From contig UQLN01000001.1 of the NCBI GenBank assembly GCA_900541965.1, positions 62,001-126,000 on the forward strand: a stretch of 64,000 bases of DNA, written 5' to 3'. A program made the translations under genes and the position numbers. Under the pieces are notes generated by a model. The model was not told the DNA's origin and did not search any database. It saw only the letters and a program-made list of their open reading frames with translations. This document shows positions 26,897 to 36,100 of this stretch, one piece after another (position 1 is the stretch's first letter; every line of letters starts with the position of its first letter). Source of the DNA: an uncultured Parabacteroides sp. (lineage in GTDB: Bacteria > Bacteroidota > Bacteroidia > Bacteroidales > Tannerellaceae).

Positions 26897-27613
26897 ATGG
26901 ATTTTATAGCAGGAGAAGTACTATATTTTAATAAACCTTTGAAGTGGACCTCTTTCGATTTGGTAAACAAATTCCGCTACAAACTGTCACGGAAGCTGAA
27001 AGTTAAAAAAATCAAGGTTGGGCACGCCGGAACATTAGACCCGCTTGCAACAGGAGTCATGATTCTCTGTACCGGCAAAGCCACTAAAAGGATAGATGAA
27101 TTCCAATATCAGACAAAAGAATATGTTGCCACATTGAAACTCGGAGAAACAACACCTTCTTTTGATCTTGAAAAAGAAATAGACGGAGTATATCCGACAG
27201 AACATATCACTCGCGAGGAAGTTGAAAAAGTATTGCAATCGTTTGTGGGAACGATTCAGCAAGTACCACCCGTATTCTCGGCATGTAAAGTGGAAGGTAA
27301 GCGGGCTTATGAACTGGCACGTAAAGGGGAAGAAGTTGAATTGAAGTCCAAGACGCTGGTCATTGACGAGATGGAATTACTGGAATGTAACCTGCCTGTG
27401 ATCAAAATACGCGTAGTATGCAGTAAAGGTACTTATATACGGGCATTGGCACGCGACATTGGCGTAGCATTGCATTCCGGAGCCCATTTGACAGCCTTGG
27501 AACGTACTCGTATCGGAGGTATCACATTGGCACAATGTATGTCGACAGACGATATCGATGCATTTTTAGACCAGACAATACCTTCTGTAGAAACAGATGT
27601 GCAATCTGTGTAA
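26897..27613 (+). CDS. truB: tRNA pseudouridine-55 synthase TruB
   Basis: TruB makes pseudouridine 55 in the T-loop of tRNAs. The motif II region HAGTLDPLATGVMILCTGKATK contains the catalytic Asp (GTLDP). VPPVFSACKVEGKRAYELAR and RVVCSKGTYIRALARDIG are further family motifs. The protein is 238 residues and lacks the C-terminal PUA domain found in E. coli TruB, as in other Bacteroidota. It lies 31 bp after uppP. Confidence 0.95.
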   Translation: MDFIAGEVLYFNKPLKWTSFDLVNKFRYKLSRKLKVKKIKVGHAGTLDPLATGVMILCTGKATKRIDEFQYQTKEYVATLKLGETTPSFDLEKEIDGVYPTEHITREEVEKVLQSFVGTIQQVPPVFSACKVEGKRAYELARKGEEVELKSKTLVIDEMELLECNLPVIKIRVVCSKGTYIRALARDIGVALHSGAHLTALERTRIGGITLAQCMSTDDIDAFLDQTIPSVETDVQSV

Positions 27614-27652
27614 TTATTTAGTATAATGATAAAAATAAAATAAAGTTGCATT

Positions 27653-28702
27653 ATGAAGCTTTCTAAATTCAAATTTAACTTACCGCAGGAGCTTATAGCT
27701 CTTCAGCCGGCAAAGAACAGAGACGAAGCCAGATTGATGGTTATCAACCGCAAAACCGGAGAAATAGAACATAAAGTATTTAAAGACCTGTTGAACTATT
27801 TCGGAGAAAAAGATGTATTCATTTTCAACAACACAAAAGTATTTCCTGCCCGGTTGTATGGAAATAAGGAAAAAACAGGTGCACGCATCGAAGTTTTTCT
27901 ATTGCGCGAATTAAATGCTGACCTCCGTTTATGGGATGTATTAGTCGACCCTGCACGTAAAATTCGTATTGGCAACAAATTATATTTTGGGGAAGATGAC
28001 TCAATGGTAGCTGAAGTAATCGATAATACGACTTCCCGTGGCCGTACGCTACGTTTCCTGTATGACGGGAACCATGATGAATTTAAAAAAGCTTTGTATG
28101 CTTTAGGCGAAACTCCACTGCCCAAATATATCGATCGCCCGGTGGAACCTGAAGATGAAGAACGTTATCAGAATATCTTCGCAGCAGAAGAAGGTGCAGT
28201 TGTTGCTCCGGCAGCCGGTCTGCATTTCAGCCGTGAATTAATGAAACGTCTGGAAATAAAAGACTGCAAATTTGCATTTCTGACACTTCATTCCGGTTTA
28301 GGTAATTTCCGTGAAATAGATGTGGAAGACCTGACCAAACACAAGATGGATTCCGAACAAATGGTTGTGAATGCAGATGTAGTGGATATCGTAAACAAAG
28401 GTAAAGATGCCGGACAACAGATTTGTGCAGTCGGCACATCCGTAATGCGTGCTATTGAAACAGCCGTGAGTACAGACGGACACCTGAAAGAATTTGAGGG
28501 ATGGACAAATAAATTTATTTTCCCTCCTTATGATTTCAGTGTGGCTACCAGCATGATTACCAATTTACATATGCCTCTTTCCACTCTATTGATGATGACT
28601 GCTTCTTTTGGCGGTTATGACCTGATTATGGAAGCATATGAGGTTGCCCTGAAAGAAAAATACCGTTTCGGAGCCTATGGTGATGCTATGTTGATTCTTT
28701 AA
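27653..28702 (+). CDS. queA: S-adenosylmethionine:tRNA ribosyltransferase-isomerase QueA
   Basis: QueA transfers and isomerises the ribosyl moiety of SAM to form epoxyqueuosine in tRNA. The N-terminal motif FKFNLPQELIALQPAKNRDEARL, the FNNTKVFPARLYG segment and the C-terminal LHSGLGNFREIDVEDLTKHKMDSE with YDFSVATSMITNLHMPLSTLLMM are family hallmarks. The 349-residue length is standard. It uses SAM, the product of metK 0.9 kb downstream. Confidence 0.96.
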   Translation: MKLSKFKFNLPQELIALQPAKNRDEARLMVINRKTGEIEHKVFKDLLNYFGEKDVFIFNNTKVFPARLYGNKEKTGARIEVFLLRELNADLRLWDVLVDPARKIRIGNKLYFGEDDSMVAEVIDNTTSRGRTLRFLYDGNHDEFKKALYALGETPLPKYIDRPVEPEDEERYQNIFAAEEGAVVAPAAGLHFSRELMKRLEIKDCKFAFLTLHSGLGNFREIDVEDLTKHKMDSEQMVVNADVVDIVNKGKDAGQQICAVGTSVMRAIETAVSTDGHLKEFEGWTNKFIFPPYDFSVATSMITNLHMPLSTLLMMTASFGGYDLIMEAYEVALKEKYRFGAYGDAMLIL

Positions 28703-28713
28703 AAAAACAGTTT

Positions 28714-29172
28714 ATGGCTATCGTATATCTGGGATTAGGGACAAATATCGGTAACAAACGGAAAAATATGATAACAGCCGCTTCGCTGTTAGCCAGAAGG
28801 GCGGGAGATGTTCTCGCCCTTTCCTCCTTTTACGAAACAGAACCCTGGGGATTTGAATCCTCGAATAAATTCCTGAATGCTGCCATTAAAATAAGGACAT
28901 CCCTCTCTCCCATCGAATTGCTTCATCTGACCCAGAAATTTGAAAAAGAACTTGGGCGTACTGAAAAAAGCAAGGGTACATACCACGACCGTGTTATCGA
29001 CATCGACCTATTAATGTATGACGGACTGGTTTTGCAATCCGAAGAATTGGTATTACCTCACCCCTTAATGCACAAACGAAAATTTGTGATGGAACCTCTA
29101 TCTGAGATAGCTCCTTTTGTGACACACCCTGTATTAAAAAAACGTATTATTGAACTAAACGAAGAAATATGA
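28714..29172 (+). CDS. folK: 2-amino-4-hydroxy-6-hydroxymethyldihydropteridine pyrophosphokinase FolK
   Basis: FolK (HPPK) catalyses pyrophosphoryl transfer in folate synthesis. The sequence shows LGLGTNIGNK at the start, the signature DRVIDIDLLMYDG (Mg-binding Asp residues) and LPHPLMHKRKFVMEPLSEIAP. At 152 residues it is a single-domain HPPK. It starts 11 bp after queA and its stop overlaps the next small gene (ATGA). Confidence 0.96.
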   Translation: MAIVYLGLGTNIGNKRKNMITAASLLARRAGDVLALSSFYETEPWGFESSNKFLNAAIKIRTSLSPIELLHLTQKFEKELGRTEKSKGTYHDRVIDIDLLMYDGLVLQSEELVLPHPLMHKRKFVMEPLSEIAPFVTHPVLKKRIIELNEEI

Positions 29173-29360
29173 ACGATATAGAAAAAATCTTGACCGGTGG
29201 AGGAATGGTATTTAAGAAAAAAGCGAAAGATGAAAATACCGGTGAACGTAAAATAAAGTTTTCCGATTTTCTTAAAGGGACTCATGGCTCTGATTCGGCC
29301 AAATACAAAGCAGGTTTCAAGTATAAAAAAGCCTTGCGCAACTCTAAAAAAAAGAAATAA
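29169..29360 (+). CDS. Small basic protein of unknown function
   Basis: This 63-residue, Lys-rich protein (MNDIEKILTGGGMVFKKKAK...ALRNSKKKK) is translationally coupled to folK by an ATGA overlap. The basic composition and the KKK tail suggest nucleic-acid or ribosome contact. I do not recognise a family. The coupling and clean frame make it likely to be a real gene. Confidence 0.65.
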   Translation: MNDIEKILTGGGMVFKKKAKDENTGERKIKFSDFLKGTHGSDSAKYKAGFKYKKALRNSKKKK

Positions 29361-29395
29361 TTAGCGGTTTCACCTTCTAATTATCAATTAATTTA

Positions 29396-29403
29396 TAACT
29401 TTG
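29396..29403 (+). promoter_or_regulatory. -7 box of the metK promoter
   Basis: TAACTTTG is an exact TAnnTTTG match. The expected start is near 29409, so the transcript would begin only a few bases before the candidate SAM-II aptamer at 29416. The leader to the metK ATG would then be about 210 nt. No TTTG is found at the -33 position. Confidence 0.55.
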
Positions 29404-29415
29404 CATCCGAATTGA

Positions 29416-29468
29416 TGTGGATAGATTTGTATTGCTTGCAACCACAGGAAAAAATGCTAAAAACAAGC
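29416..29468 (+). promoter_or_regulatory. Candidate SAM-II (metA-type) riboswitch upstream of metK
   Basis: The elements of the SAM-II aptamer appear in order. P1 is TGTGG (29416-29420) pairing with CCACA (29442-29446). The loop has the conserved GATTTG (29424-29429) and GCTTGCA (29434-29440). An A-rich linker leads to GCTAAAA (29456-29462), and CAAGC (29464-29468) can pair with GCTTG (29434-29438) to form the pseudoknot. It lies just downstream of a -7 box and in the leader of a SAM-synthesising gene. A downstream GCAAGCAA (29490-29497) is complementary to TTGCTTGC (29432-29439) and could be the alternative pairing. The call is from memory of the consensus. Confidence 0.6.
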
Positions 29469-29619
29469 TTCATCTTTCATGGCCGTCCGGCAAGCAAATT
29501 TCCCCTCGTCAATCCAATATTTTAATTATTAACCGTCAGTTGCAAATTGACAGCCCATTTTTAGGCATTATATTTCCGAAGAGTCGACTGTCAACAGCCA
29601 ACTGTCAACAACAAAAACA

Positions 29620-30906
29620 ATGAGTTATTTATTTACCTCCGAATCGGTGTCCGAAGGGCACCCCGATAAAGTAGCCGATCAAATATCGGATGCTTTGCTG
29701 GATGAGTTCCTTGCTTACGACAAGAACTCGAAAGTTGCTTGCGAAACCCTCGTTACAACCGGACAGGTTGTCTTGGCTGGAGAAGTTAAATCAAGTGCAT
29801 ACGTAGATGTGCAGGAAGTTGCTCGCGGCGTAATCGAAAAGATTGGTTACACCAAAAGCGAGTACCAGTTTGAAGCTAAATCCTGTGGCGTTTTCTCGTC
29901 AATCCACGAACAGAGTGGCGACATCAACCGTGGTGTCGAACGTGAAGATCCGTATAACCAGGGAGCAGGGGACCAAGGTATGATGTTCGGTTATGCAACA
30001 AATGAAACCGAGAACTACATGCCTCTTGCACTGGACCTTTCGCATAGTTTATTATGGGAACTTGCCGAAATCCGCAAGAATGAAAACGACCTGATGCCTT
30101 ACCTCCGTCCGGATGCAAAGAGCCAGGTTACTATCGAATACGATGATAATGGCAAGCCATTACGCATCGATACCATTGTTGTTTCCACCCAACATGACGA
30201 ATTCATCACCGCAAAAGGTATCACACAGGAAGAAGCTGACGTTGCCATGCAAAAGAAAATTGCAGATGACGTTAAAAATATTCTGGTTCCACGTGTAAAG
30301 GCACAATATCCGGCTCACGTACAGGCATTATTCAATGACAATATTATCTACCATGTAAACCCGACCGGTAAATTCGTTATCGGAGGCCCTCATGGGGATA
30401 CAGGTCTGACAGGACGTAAAATTATTGTAGACACTTATGGTGGTAAAGGAGCTCATGGCGGTGGTGCTTTCTCTGGAAAAGATCCTTCCAAAGTAGACCG
30501 TTCTGCAGCTTATGCAGCCCGCCATATTGCAAAGAATATGGTTGCTGCAGGTGTTGCCGATGAGATGCTCGTACAGGTTTCATACGCTATCGGCGTAGCC
30601 AAACCTATGAATATTTTCGTAAATACGTATGGCCGTTCCAACGTTAAAATGACAGATGGAGAAATTGCAGAGAAAATCTGGGATATTTTCGATATGCGTC
30701 CGAAAGCAATTGAAGAACGTTTGAAATTACGTAATCCGATTTATCTGGAAACAGCTTCTTACGGCCATATGGGACGTACTCCTCAGATCGTTACTAAAAC
30801 ATTTACTTCCCGTTATAATCCGGAACCAACCATGTGCGAAGTAGAACTTTTCACTTGGGAAAAACTGGACTATGTGGATAAAGTAAAAAAGGTTTTCGGA
30901 TTATAA
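29620..30906 (+). CDS. metK: S-adenosylmethionine synthetase MetK
   Basis: MetK makes SAM from methionine and ATP. Signature motifs are visible: SESVSEGHPDKVADQISDAL (N-terminus), the GAGDQG loop (NQGAGDQGMMFGYA), TGRKIIVDTYGGKGAHGGGAFSGKD (P-loop-like) and HVNPTGKFVIGGPHGD. The 428 residues include small insertions relative to E. coli MetK (384). It is monocistronic with a structured leader and a strong terminator. Confidence 0.97.
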   Translation: MSYLFTSESVSEGHPDKVADQISDALLDEFLAYDKNSKVACETLVTTGQVVLAGEVKSSAYVDVQEVARGVIEKIGYTKSEYQFEAKSCGVFSSIHEQSGDINRGVEREDPYNQGAGDQGMMFGYATNETENYMPLALDLSHSLLWELAEIRKNENDLMPYLRPDAKSQVTIEYDDNGKPLRIDTIVVSTQHDEFITAKGITQEEADVAMQKKIADDVKNILVPRVKAQYPAHVQALFNDNIIYHVNPTGKFVIGGPHGDTGLTGRKIIVDTYGGKGAHGGGAFSGKDPSKVDRSAAYAARHIAKNMVAAGVADEMLVQVSYAIGVAKPMNIFVNTYGRSNVKMTDGEIAEKIWDIFDMRPKAIEERLKLRNPIYLETASYGHMGRTPQIVTKTFTSRYNPEPTMCEVELFTWEKLDYVDKVKKVFGL

Positions 30907-30936
30907 GAAACTAACTTATAATTAATTCGAATATAT

Positions 30937-30983
30937 AAAGGTTCCTGTCTGATTCCTTATCAGAACAGGGACCTTTTTATTTT
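30937..30983 (+). terminator. Terminator of metK
   Basis: AAAGGTTCCTGT...CTGAT pairs with ATCAG...ACAGGGACCTTT (30937-30976), with a short loop and a run of T residues afterwards. It lies 31 bp after the stop. Confidence 0.85.
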
Positions 30984-31028
30984 AATTACAATAATTATCT
31001 TTACTAAAATTTCAAAATAAAAAAATTG

Positions 31029-31036
31029 TATATTTG
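31029..31036 (+). promoter_or_regulatory. -7 box of the candidate 6S-like RNA
   Basis: TATATTTG is an exact match to TAnnTTTG. The predicted start near 31043 falls inside the 12-base perfect palindrome GTCCTATAGGAC (31041-31052). No TTTG box is at -33. Confidence 0.5.
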
Positions 31037-31042
31037 CTCAGT

Positions 31043-31213
31043 CCTATAGGACAATATATTGATATTTGGAAGTGCCTTACTTCGTTAAAATCGCCAGTTT
31101 TGACAGCACACAAGGCACAAGCAACTGCTATATCCAGTGGGTTGTTTGTTTGCGTGTGCTTAGGTCTCTGGCGATACCTTACGAAGTGTGGACGACAACC
31201 CACTTCCTTTTTT
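31043..31213 (+). ncRNA. ssrS: Rod-shaped structured RNA, candidate 6S RNA
   Basis: The 170-nt region has a -7 box in front, no coding gene, and folds into one long interrupted hairpin. The outer stem is GGAAGTG (31068-31074) with CACTTCC (31201-31207). Next are ACTTCGT (31079-31085) with ACGAAGT (31181-31187), ATCGCCAG (31090-31097) with CTGGCGAT (31168-31175), AGCACAC (31105-31111) with GTGTGCT (31154-31160), and an apical ACTG/CAGT hairpin. A TTCCTTTTTT tail follows the outer stem and would terminate it. Length, rod shape, promoter and terminator suit 6S RNA, which mimics open promoters to bind RNA polymerase. No conserved 6S primary motif could be confirmed. The remainder of the 360-bp gap holds the metK terminator. 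Confidence 0.5.
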
Positions 31214-31266
31214 ATTCATCCTTATAATTGGTTGTCTAAAGGTAAACGCAAATCGAAAATCACCAT

Positions 31267-31803
31267 ATGCCTAAAGAAGGTTTTTATGTGCAAAAAATAG
31301 AAGAAGGAGACCAGAGTGCTTTCCGTTCTTTTATGGATATGTACTCAAAAGACCTCTATCATTTCGCTTTAGGATATGTGAATACCCGGGAAATAGCAGA
31401 GGAAATCGTCAGCGATGTATTTCTGGAAGTATGGAACAACCGCCGGAATCTTCATCAAATCCAACAAATAAAACCATGGCTGCTTATTATTGTCAGAAAC
31501 AAAGCTATTTCCTACTTACGAAAAGAACATCCGGACACTACCGTCTCGTTTGATGAAATAGAAGATTACTATATACCATTCGTCCAATCTCCCGACCATG
31601 CAATAATCAGTGAAGAAGAAATAAAAAAAATCAACCAGGCCATTTCTTCACTTCCTCCCAAATGCAAAGAAGTTTTCATGTTGGCAAAAATAGAAAAAAC
31701 GCCTTACAAAGAAATTGCCCAAATTTTAAATATCTCAGTGAAAACCATCAACATACATATCGCAAAAGCCCTAAGCCTTATATCACAAGTTCTCGAAAAA
31801 TAA
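31267..31803 (+). CDS. ECF RNA polymerase sigma factor (FecI-like)
   Basis: This 178-residue protein has sigma region 2 (FRSFMDMYSKDLYHFALGYV and EIVSDVFLEVWNNR) and region 4 (ISSLPPKCKEVFMLAKIEKTPYKEIAQILNISVKTINIHIAKALSLI). It is of the Bacteroidales FecI/PUL type. It is followed by a FecR anti-sigma gene and a SusC/SusD pair whose SusC has an STN domain. Outer-membrane occupancy by substrate would therefore be transmitted via FecR to this sigma, which activates the locus. Confidence 0.93.
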   Translation: MPKEGFYVQKIEEGDQSAFRSFMDMYSKDLYHFALGYVNTREIAEEIVSDVFLEVWNNRRNLHQIQQIKPWLLIIVRNKAISYLRKEHPDTTVSFDEIEDYYIPFVQSPDHAIISEEEIKKINQAISSLPPKCKEVFMLAKIEKTPYKEIAQILNISVKTINIHIAKALSLISQVLEK

Positions 31804-31886
31804 TTTTTTTCAAAAAAATCATCTTTTCGAATAGGATATTTTTCTTTAATATGCGTCTTTTTTATGTAGCATCATAGAAAGGCTGA

Positions 31887-33026
31887 ATGAAGAAAAAACA
31901 AAACATAGCAGATAAAGACCTTTTCCAACCTGCCGACAAGGAGACACAGAAAAAACTGGATTTTTTCTGGGAGCACTGCTCGCCGGAAATTGAATCAGGC
32001 ATAACAGATTCTATCCGCGAACAAACGCTTAGAAAGATACAGGGAAAAATGAATCTGCAACCATTGGTACCTGAAAAGAAAAAAAACATTAAAACATTCT
32101 ACATAACAGTTACATCCATTGCCGCTTCCATAGCCATATTAGTTGCGGCCATTCACTTTATCAATCATTCCCCCCAACAGGATAATATCAGGAATGTTAT
32201 ATCCCAAATAGAATTACCGTCATTCGAAGATACGGACGAGGTAGTCCTGGTTATGTCAGACATGGAAAAACACCAATTAGCTACAGATGCACAAATCACT
32301 TATACCCCCGAAGGAAATGTGTCTGTCAACTCGGAAAAGCTCTCTCTGGAAAAAGAACACCCCCAAAAAGGAACAACAATCCAGGAACTATATAACCAGT
32401 TGATTGTCCCCAAAGGAAAGCGTTCGCAACTCTTATTATCAGACGGAACGAAAGTCTGGGTCAACGCCGGAACGAAAGTTATCTATCCGCGTATTTTCAA
32501 TGAAAAGAAACGAGAAATTTATGTAGAAGGTGAAGTGTATCTGGAAGTAACCCATGACAAAAACCGCCCTTTTTACGTAAATACAGACGGGTTCGATGTA
32601 AAAGTGCTGGGTACCTCCTTTGATGTATTTGCCTATAAACAAATGCCAACCAGCCAGGTCGTTCTTGTAAACGGAGCAGTAGAAATCAAAGACCGGAACA
32701 ATCAAACAATACAAATGCAACCGGATGAACTCGTATCGCTCGAACAAAACAACATTACCGGCAAAAAACAGGTAAATGCAAAAGACTACAGAGCCTGGAT
32801 TGACGGAATAATGATTTTAAACGGAGACCACCTCCGGCAACTTGCCGAGCGCCTGAGTTTGCTATATGGAACCCCCATAAAATGTGACTCATCGTTGGCA
32901 AACGAACAAGTATACGGGAAGTTAGACCTACGGGACAATTTGGATGAAATTATAGACAACATTAAATCGATGATACCTATTTCTGCGCGCGAAGAAAACG
33001 GAATAATCCATTTAAAAAGAGAGTGA
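31887..33026 (+). CDS. FecR-family anti-sigma factor
   Basis: This 379-residue protein has a short cytoplasmic N-terminal region, one TM helix (about residues 70-92, FYITVTSIAASIAILVAAIHF), a FecR domain (VPKGKRSQLLLSDGTKVWVNAGTKVIYP...VEGEVYLEVTHDKNRPFYV) and a C-terminal DUF4974-type domain (residues about 310-379). It would hold the upstream ECF sigma at the membrane until the TonB receptor signals. It lies 83 bp after the sigma gene. Confidence 0.93.
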   Translation: MKKKQNIADKDLFQPADKETQKKLDFFWEHCSPEIESGITDSIREQTLRKIQGKMNLQPLVPEKKKNIKTFYITVTSIAASIAILVAAIHFINHSPQQDNIRNVISQIELPSFEDTDEVVLVMSDMEKHQLATDAQITYTPEGNVSVNSEKLSLEKEHPQKGTTIQELYNQLIVPKGKRSQLLLSDGTKVWVNAGTKVIYPRIFNEKKREIYVEGEVYLEVTHDKNRPFYVNTDGFDVKVLGTSFDVFAYKQMPTSQVVLVNGAVEIKDRNNQTIQMQPDELVSLEQNNITGKKQVNAKDYRAWIDGIMILNGDHLRQLAERLSLLYGTPIKCDSSLANEQVYGKLDLRDNLDEIIDNIKSMIPISAREENGIIHLKRE

Positions 33027-33091
33027 TAACCTAATTTGTTAATCTAAAAAATTATACCATGAATAAAAAATAGCAACATTTCAATATAAAA

Positions 33092-33128
33092 ACCGGAAGA
33101 CACTGCCATGTCCTCCGGTCGAGATTTT
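33092..33128 (+). terminator. Hairpin with T run between fecR and susC
   Basis: ACCGGA-A-GACA pairs with TGTC-C-TCCGGT (33092-33119), followed by GAGATTTTTC. It looks like an attenuating terminator between the sigma/anti-sigma unit and the susCD unit, allowing the receptor genes to be driven mainly by their own (sigma-dependent) promoter. Confidence 0.55.
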
Positions 33129-33173
33129 TCAATCAAAAATTTTCAGTGATTAATCAAAAATCTAAGTAAAGTT

Positions 33174-36100
33174 ATGAATAAGAAAATTAATCCTTGGTGG
33201 ATACCAAGGAAAAAAGATTTTTTGTTTTTAATAATTAGTATTTTTTTATCTTTTTCTACTATTCCTTTATATGCATCAGAGAATGATACATATGAGCAAG
33301 ATAAAAGTTTCACAGTCAGAATAGAAAACAAAACAGTGAAAGAAGTAATGAACTACATTGAAAAAAACAGTGAGTTTATTTTCATCTACACTAAAAACCT
33401 GTTAAAAACACTTGACAAAAAAGTTTCCATCCAAGTTGAGAATAAAAACATATCAACGATTATGGAACTGCTTACACAAGAAACAGGTATTCACTACGAA
33501 ATAAAAGGCAGGCAGGTAATCTTATCTAATACCGTTGCAAGCCAACAACAACCTCAAAAAGGAATTAACATTAACGGTACGGTTTGGGATGAACAAGGGA
33601 ATCCTTTACCCGGAGTGAACGTTGTTGTCAAGGCTACCAATATGGGTGCGACTACCGATATTAACGGTAACTATTTTCTTAGTGTACCCAGCAAAACTTC
33701 CATCCTGACATTCAGTTACATCGGTTTTGAATCTCAGGATGTGAAAGTAGGAAATCAAATTAACATCAATGTCAACCTAAAAGAAATTTCCACTGGCTTA
33801 AATGAAGTTGTTGTTGTCGGTTTCGGTTCACAGAAAAGAGAATCCATTGTAGGTTCTATCACAACAATAGATCCCGGACATTTACAACAAAGTCCGACTC
33901 GTGCGTTAAGTAATAACCTTGCCGGTCAATTAGCCGGTGTAATTGCCGTACAACGCTCTGGCGAACCGGGCGTAGACGGCTCCAGTTTCTGGATTCGCGG
34001 TATTTCTTCTTTTCAAAATGCAGGAAGAAGCCCACTGATATTAGTTGACGGTATCGAGCGTTCATTAGACGATATGGACCCTTCCGAAATCGAATCTTTT
34101 TCCGTTCTGAAAGATGCGGCCGCCAGTGCCGTATACGGAGTTCGTGGTGCTAATGGCGTTATTATAGTAAATACCAAACGAGGGAAATTAGGTAAACCTT
34201 CTGTTGACGTACATTACGAACAAGGTTTTACCCAACCGGTCAAACTGCCCAAATTCATTGGTTCAACAGAGTATCTGTCATTAATGAACGAGCTATCTTT
34301 GGATGGTGGTGGTTCCGAGATTTATTCTCCGGAATTAATTGAAAAATACCGAACAAATGCAGATCCGGAATTATATCCGAATGTGGATTGGCTGGATGCA
34401 ATAACAAGAGACCATGCCACAAACCAACGGGCAAATTTGACAATTACCGGAGGTAGTGATATTTTACGCTACGCATTGGTTGCTTCTTACTATGGCGAAC
34501 GCGGTATTTTCGAACGGGATAAAAGCCAGACATGGGATTCGTCTACAAAGCTGAACAAATATAATATGCGTTCAAATGTGGACGTTAACATCACAAAAAC
34601 AACTGTTGCCCGTATTAGTATCGGTGGTTATCTGCAGGAAACAAACGGTATGGTTGACGATGGTGATACAAGAGCCTCCGACCATGTATTAGGAGCCGCT
34701 TTTGAAACACCTCCGTTTGTTCACCCGACCATTTATTCCACAGGAGAAATTCCTAAAGAGAAAAATCGTATCAATCCTTGGTCCAGAGCTACCCAGCATG
34801 GATTTAGTACCTATTCCAATGCAAAAATAGAATCTATGTTCTCTTTGGAACAAGATTTAAAATTCTTACTTCCGGGACTTAAAGTGAAAGGTATATTTTC
34901 TTTCGACCGTTATATGAGATCCGGCGTAGTCCGTTCAAAAAGCCCGGATTATTATTATCCGGCAACCCAACGCAACGAAGACGGAAACCTGAATATTACA
35001 ATTGCAGACTACGGGCAAATGTTCCTGGGTTCAGATTCAAAAAAAGAGTGGGGAAATAAAGCCACTTATCTGGAAGGTAATTTGAGCTACTCACAGAAAT
35101 TCGGCGAACATAATGTAGATGCCATGTTCATGTATAACCAGCGGGATTATCAGGATGGCAGCATCGTTCCATTCCGTCGCATGGGTATTGCAGGAAGGGC
35201 TTCCTATACATATGGAAACCGTTATATCGCTGAATTTAATTTCGGATACAATGGGTCTGAAAACTTTGCTAAAGGGTATCGTTTCGGTTTCTTTCCTTCC
35301 GTAGCCATAGGTTATTTATTATCAGAAGAACCTTTCATGGACAATTTTAGAGACACATTTTCTAAAATAAAACTGAGGGGTTCGTGGGGATTGGTCGGTA
35401 ACGACCAATTGGAAGGACGTCGGTTTGCCTATATTACGACCATCAATAGTAGTGATGACAACCAATACAAATGGGGTGTAAACAATGACTATCACCGCAC
35501 AGGCCGTTTTGAAGGAGATTTTGGTATTCCTAACCTGACTTGGGAAACTGTTGAAAAAATAGATGTAGGCTTGGAATTAGGATTATGGAATGCCTTAGAT
35601 CTCCAGATTGACTGGTTTCAGGAACATCGCCGTGATATTTTTATGAAAAGAAATACAATCCCTTCGGCTGCAGGTTTCGTTAACACCCCATGGTCTAATT
35701 TCGGAAAAGTAGACAATCAAGGTATTGATTTATCACTTACATACAATAAGCAAATAAATAAAGATTTGTATGTAGGTTTTAGAGGTACACTGACTTATGC
35801 TAAAAATAAAATTATAGAACAGGATGAAGCTCCCGGAGTTATGGGAACTAACCGGCAAAGGACAGGTTTACCCGTTGGACAATTATTCGGTCTGGTAGCT
35901 GACGGATTATTTACGGAAAACGATTTCGAAAATGTAGAAGAAGGCATTTTAAAAAAAGATATTCCAACTCATACTTTTAGCTCGAAAGTCCGTCCGGGTG
36001 ATATCAAGTACATCGACATCGATGGCGATGGGGCGATAACAGATATGGACGAAGTTCCTTTGGGCGGTACGGTCGATCCTCAAATCGTATATGGATTCGG

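Noticed and set aside
31012..31300. Open frames (63 and 88 residues) across the 6S-like RNA
   Set aside because: The region is better explained by stable RNA structure with promoter and terminator; the frames have no protein features.
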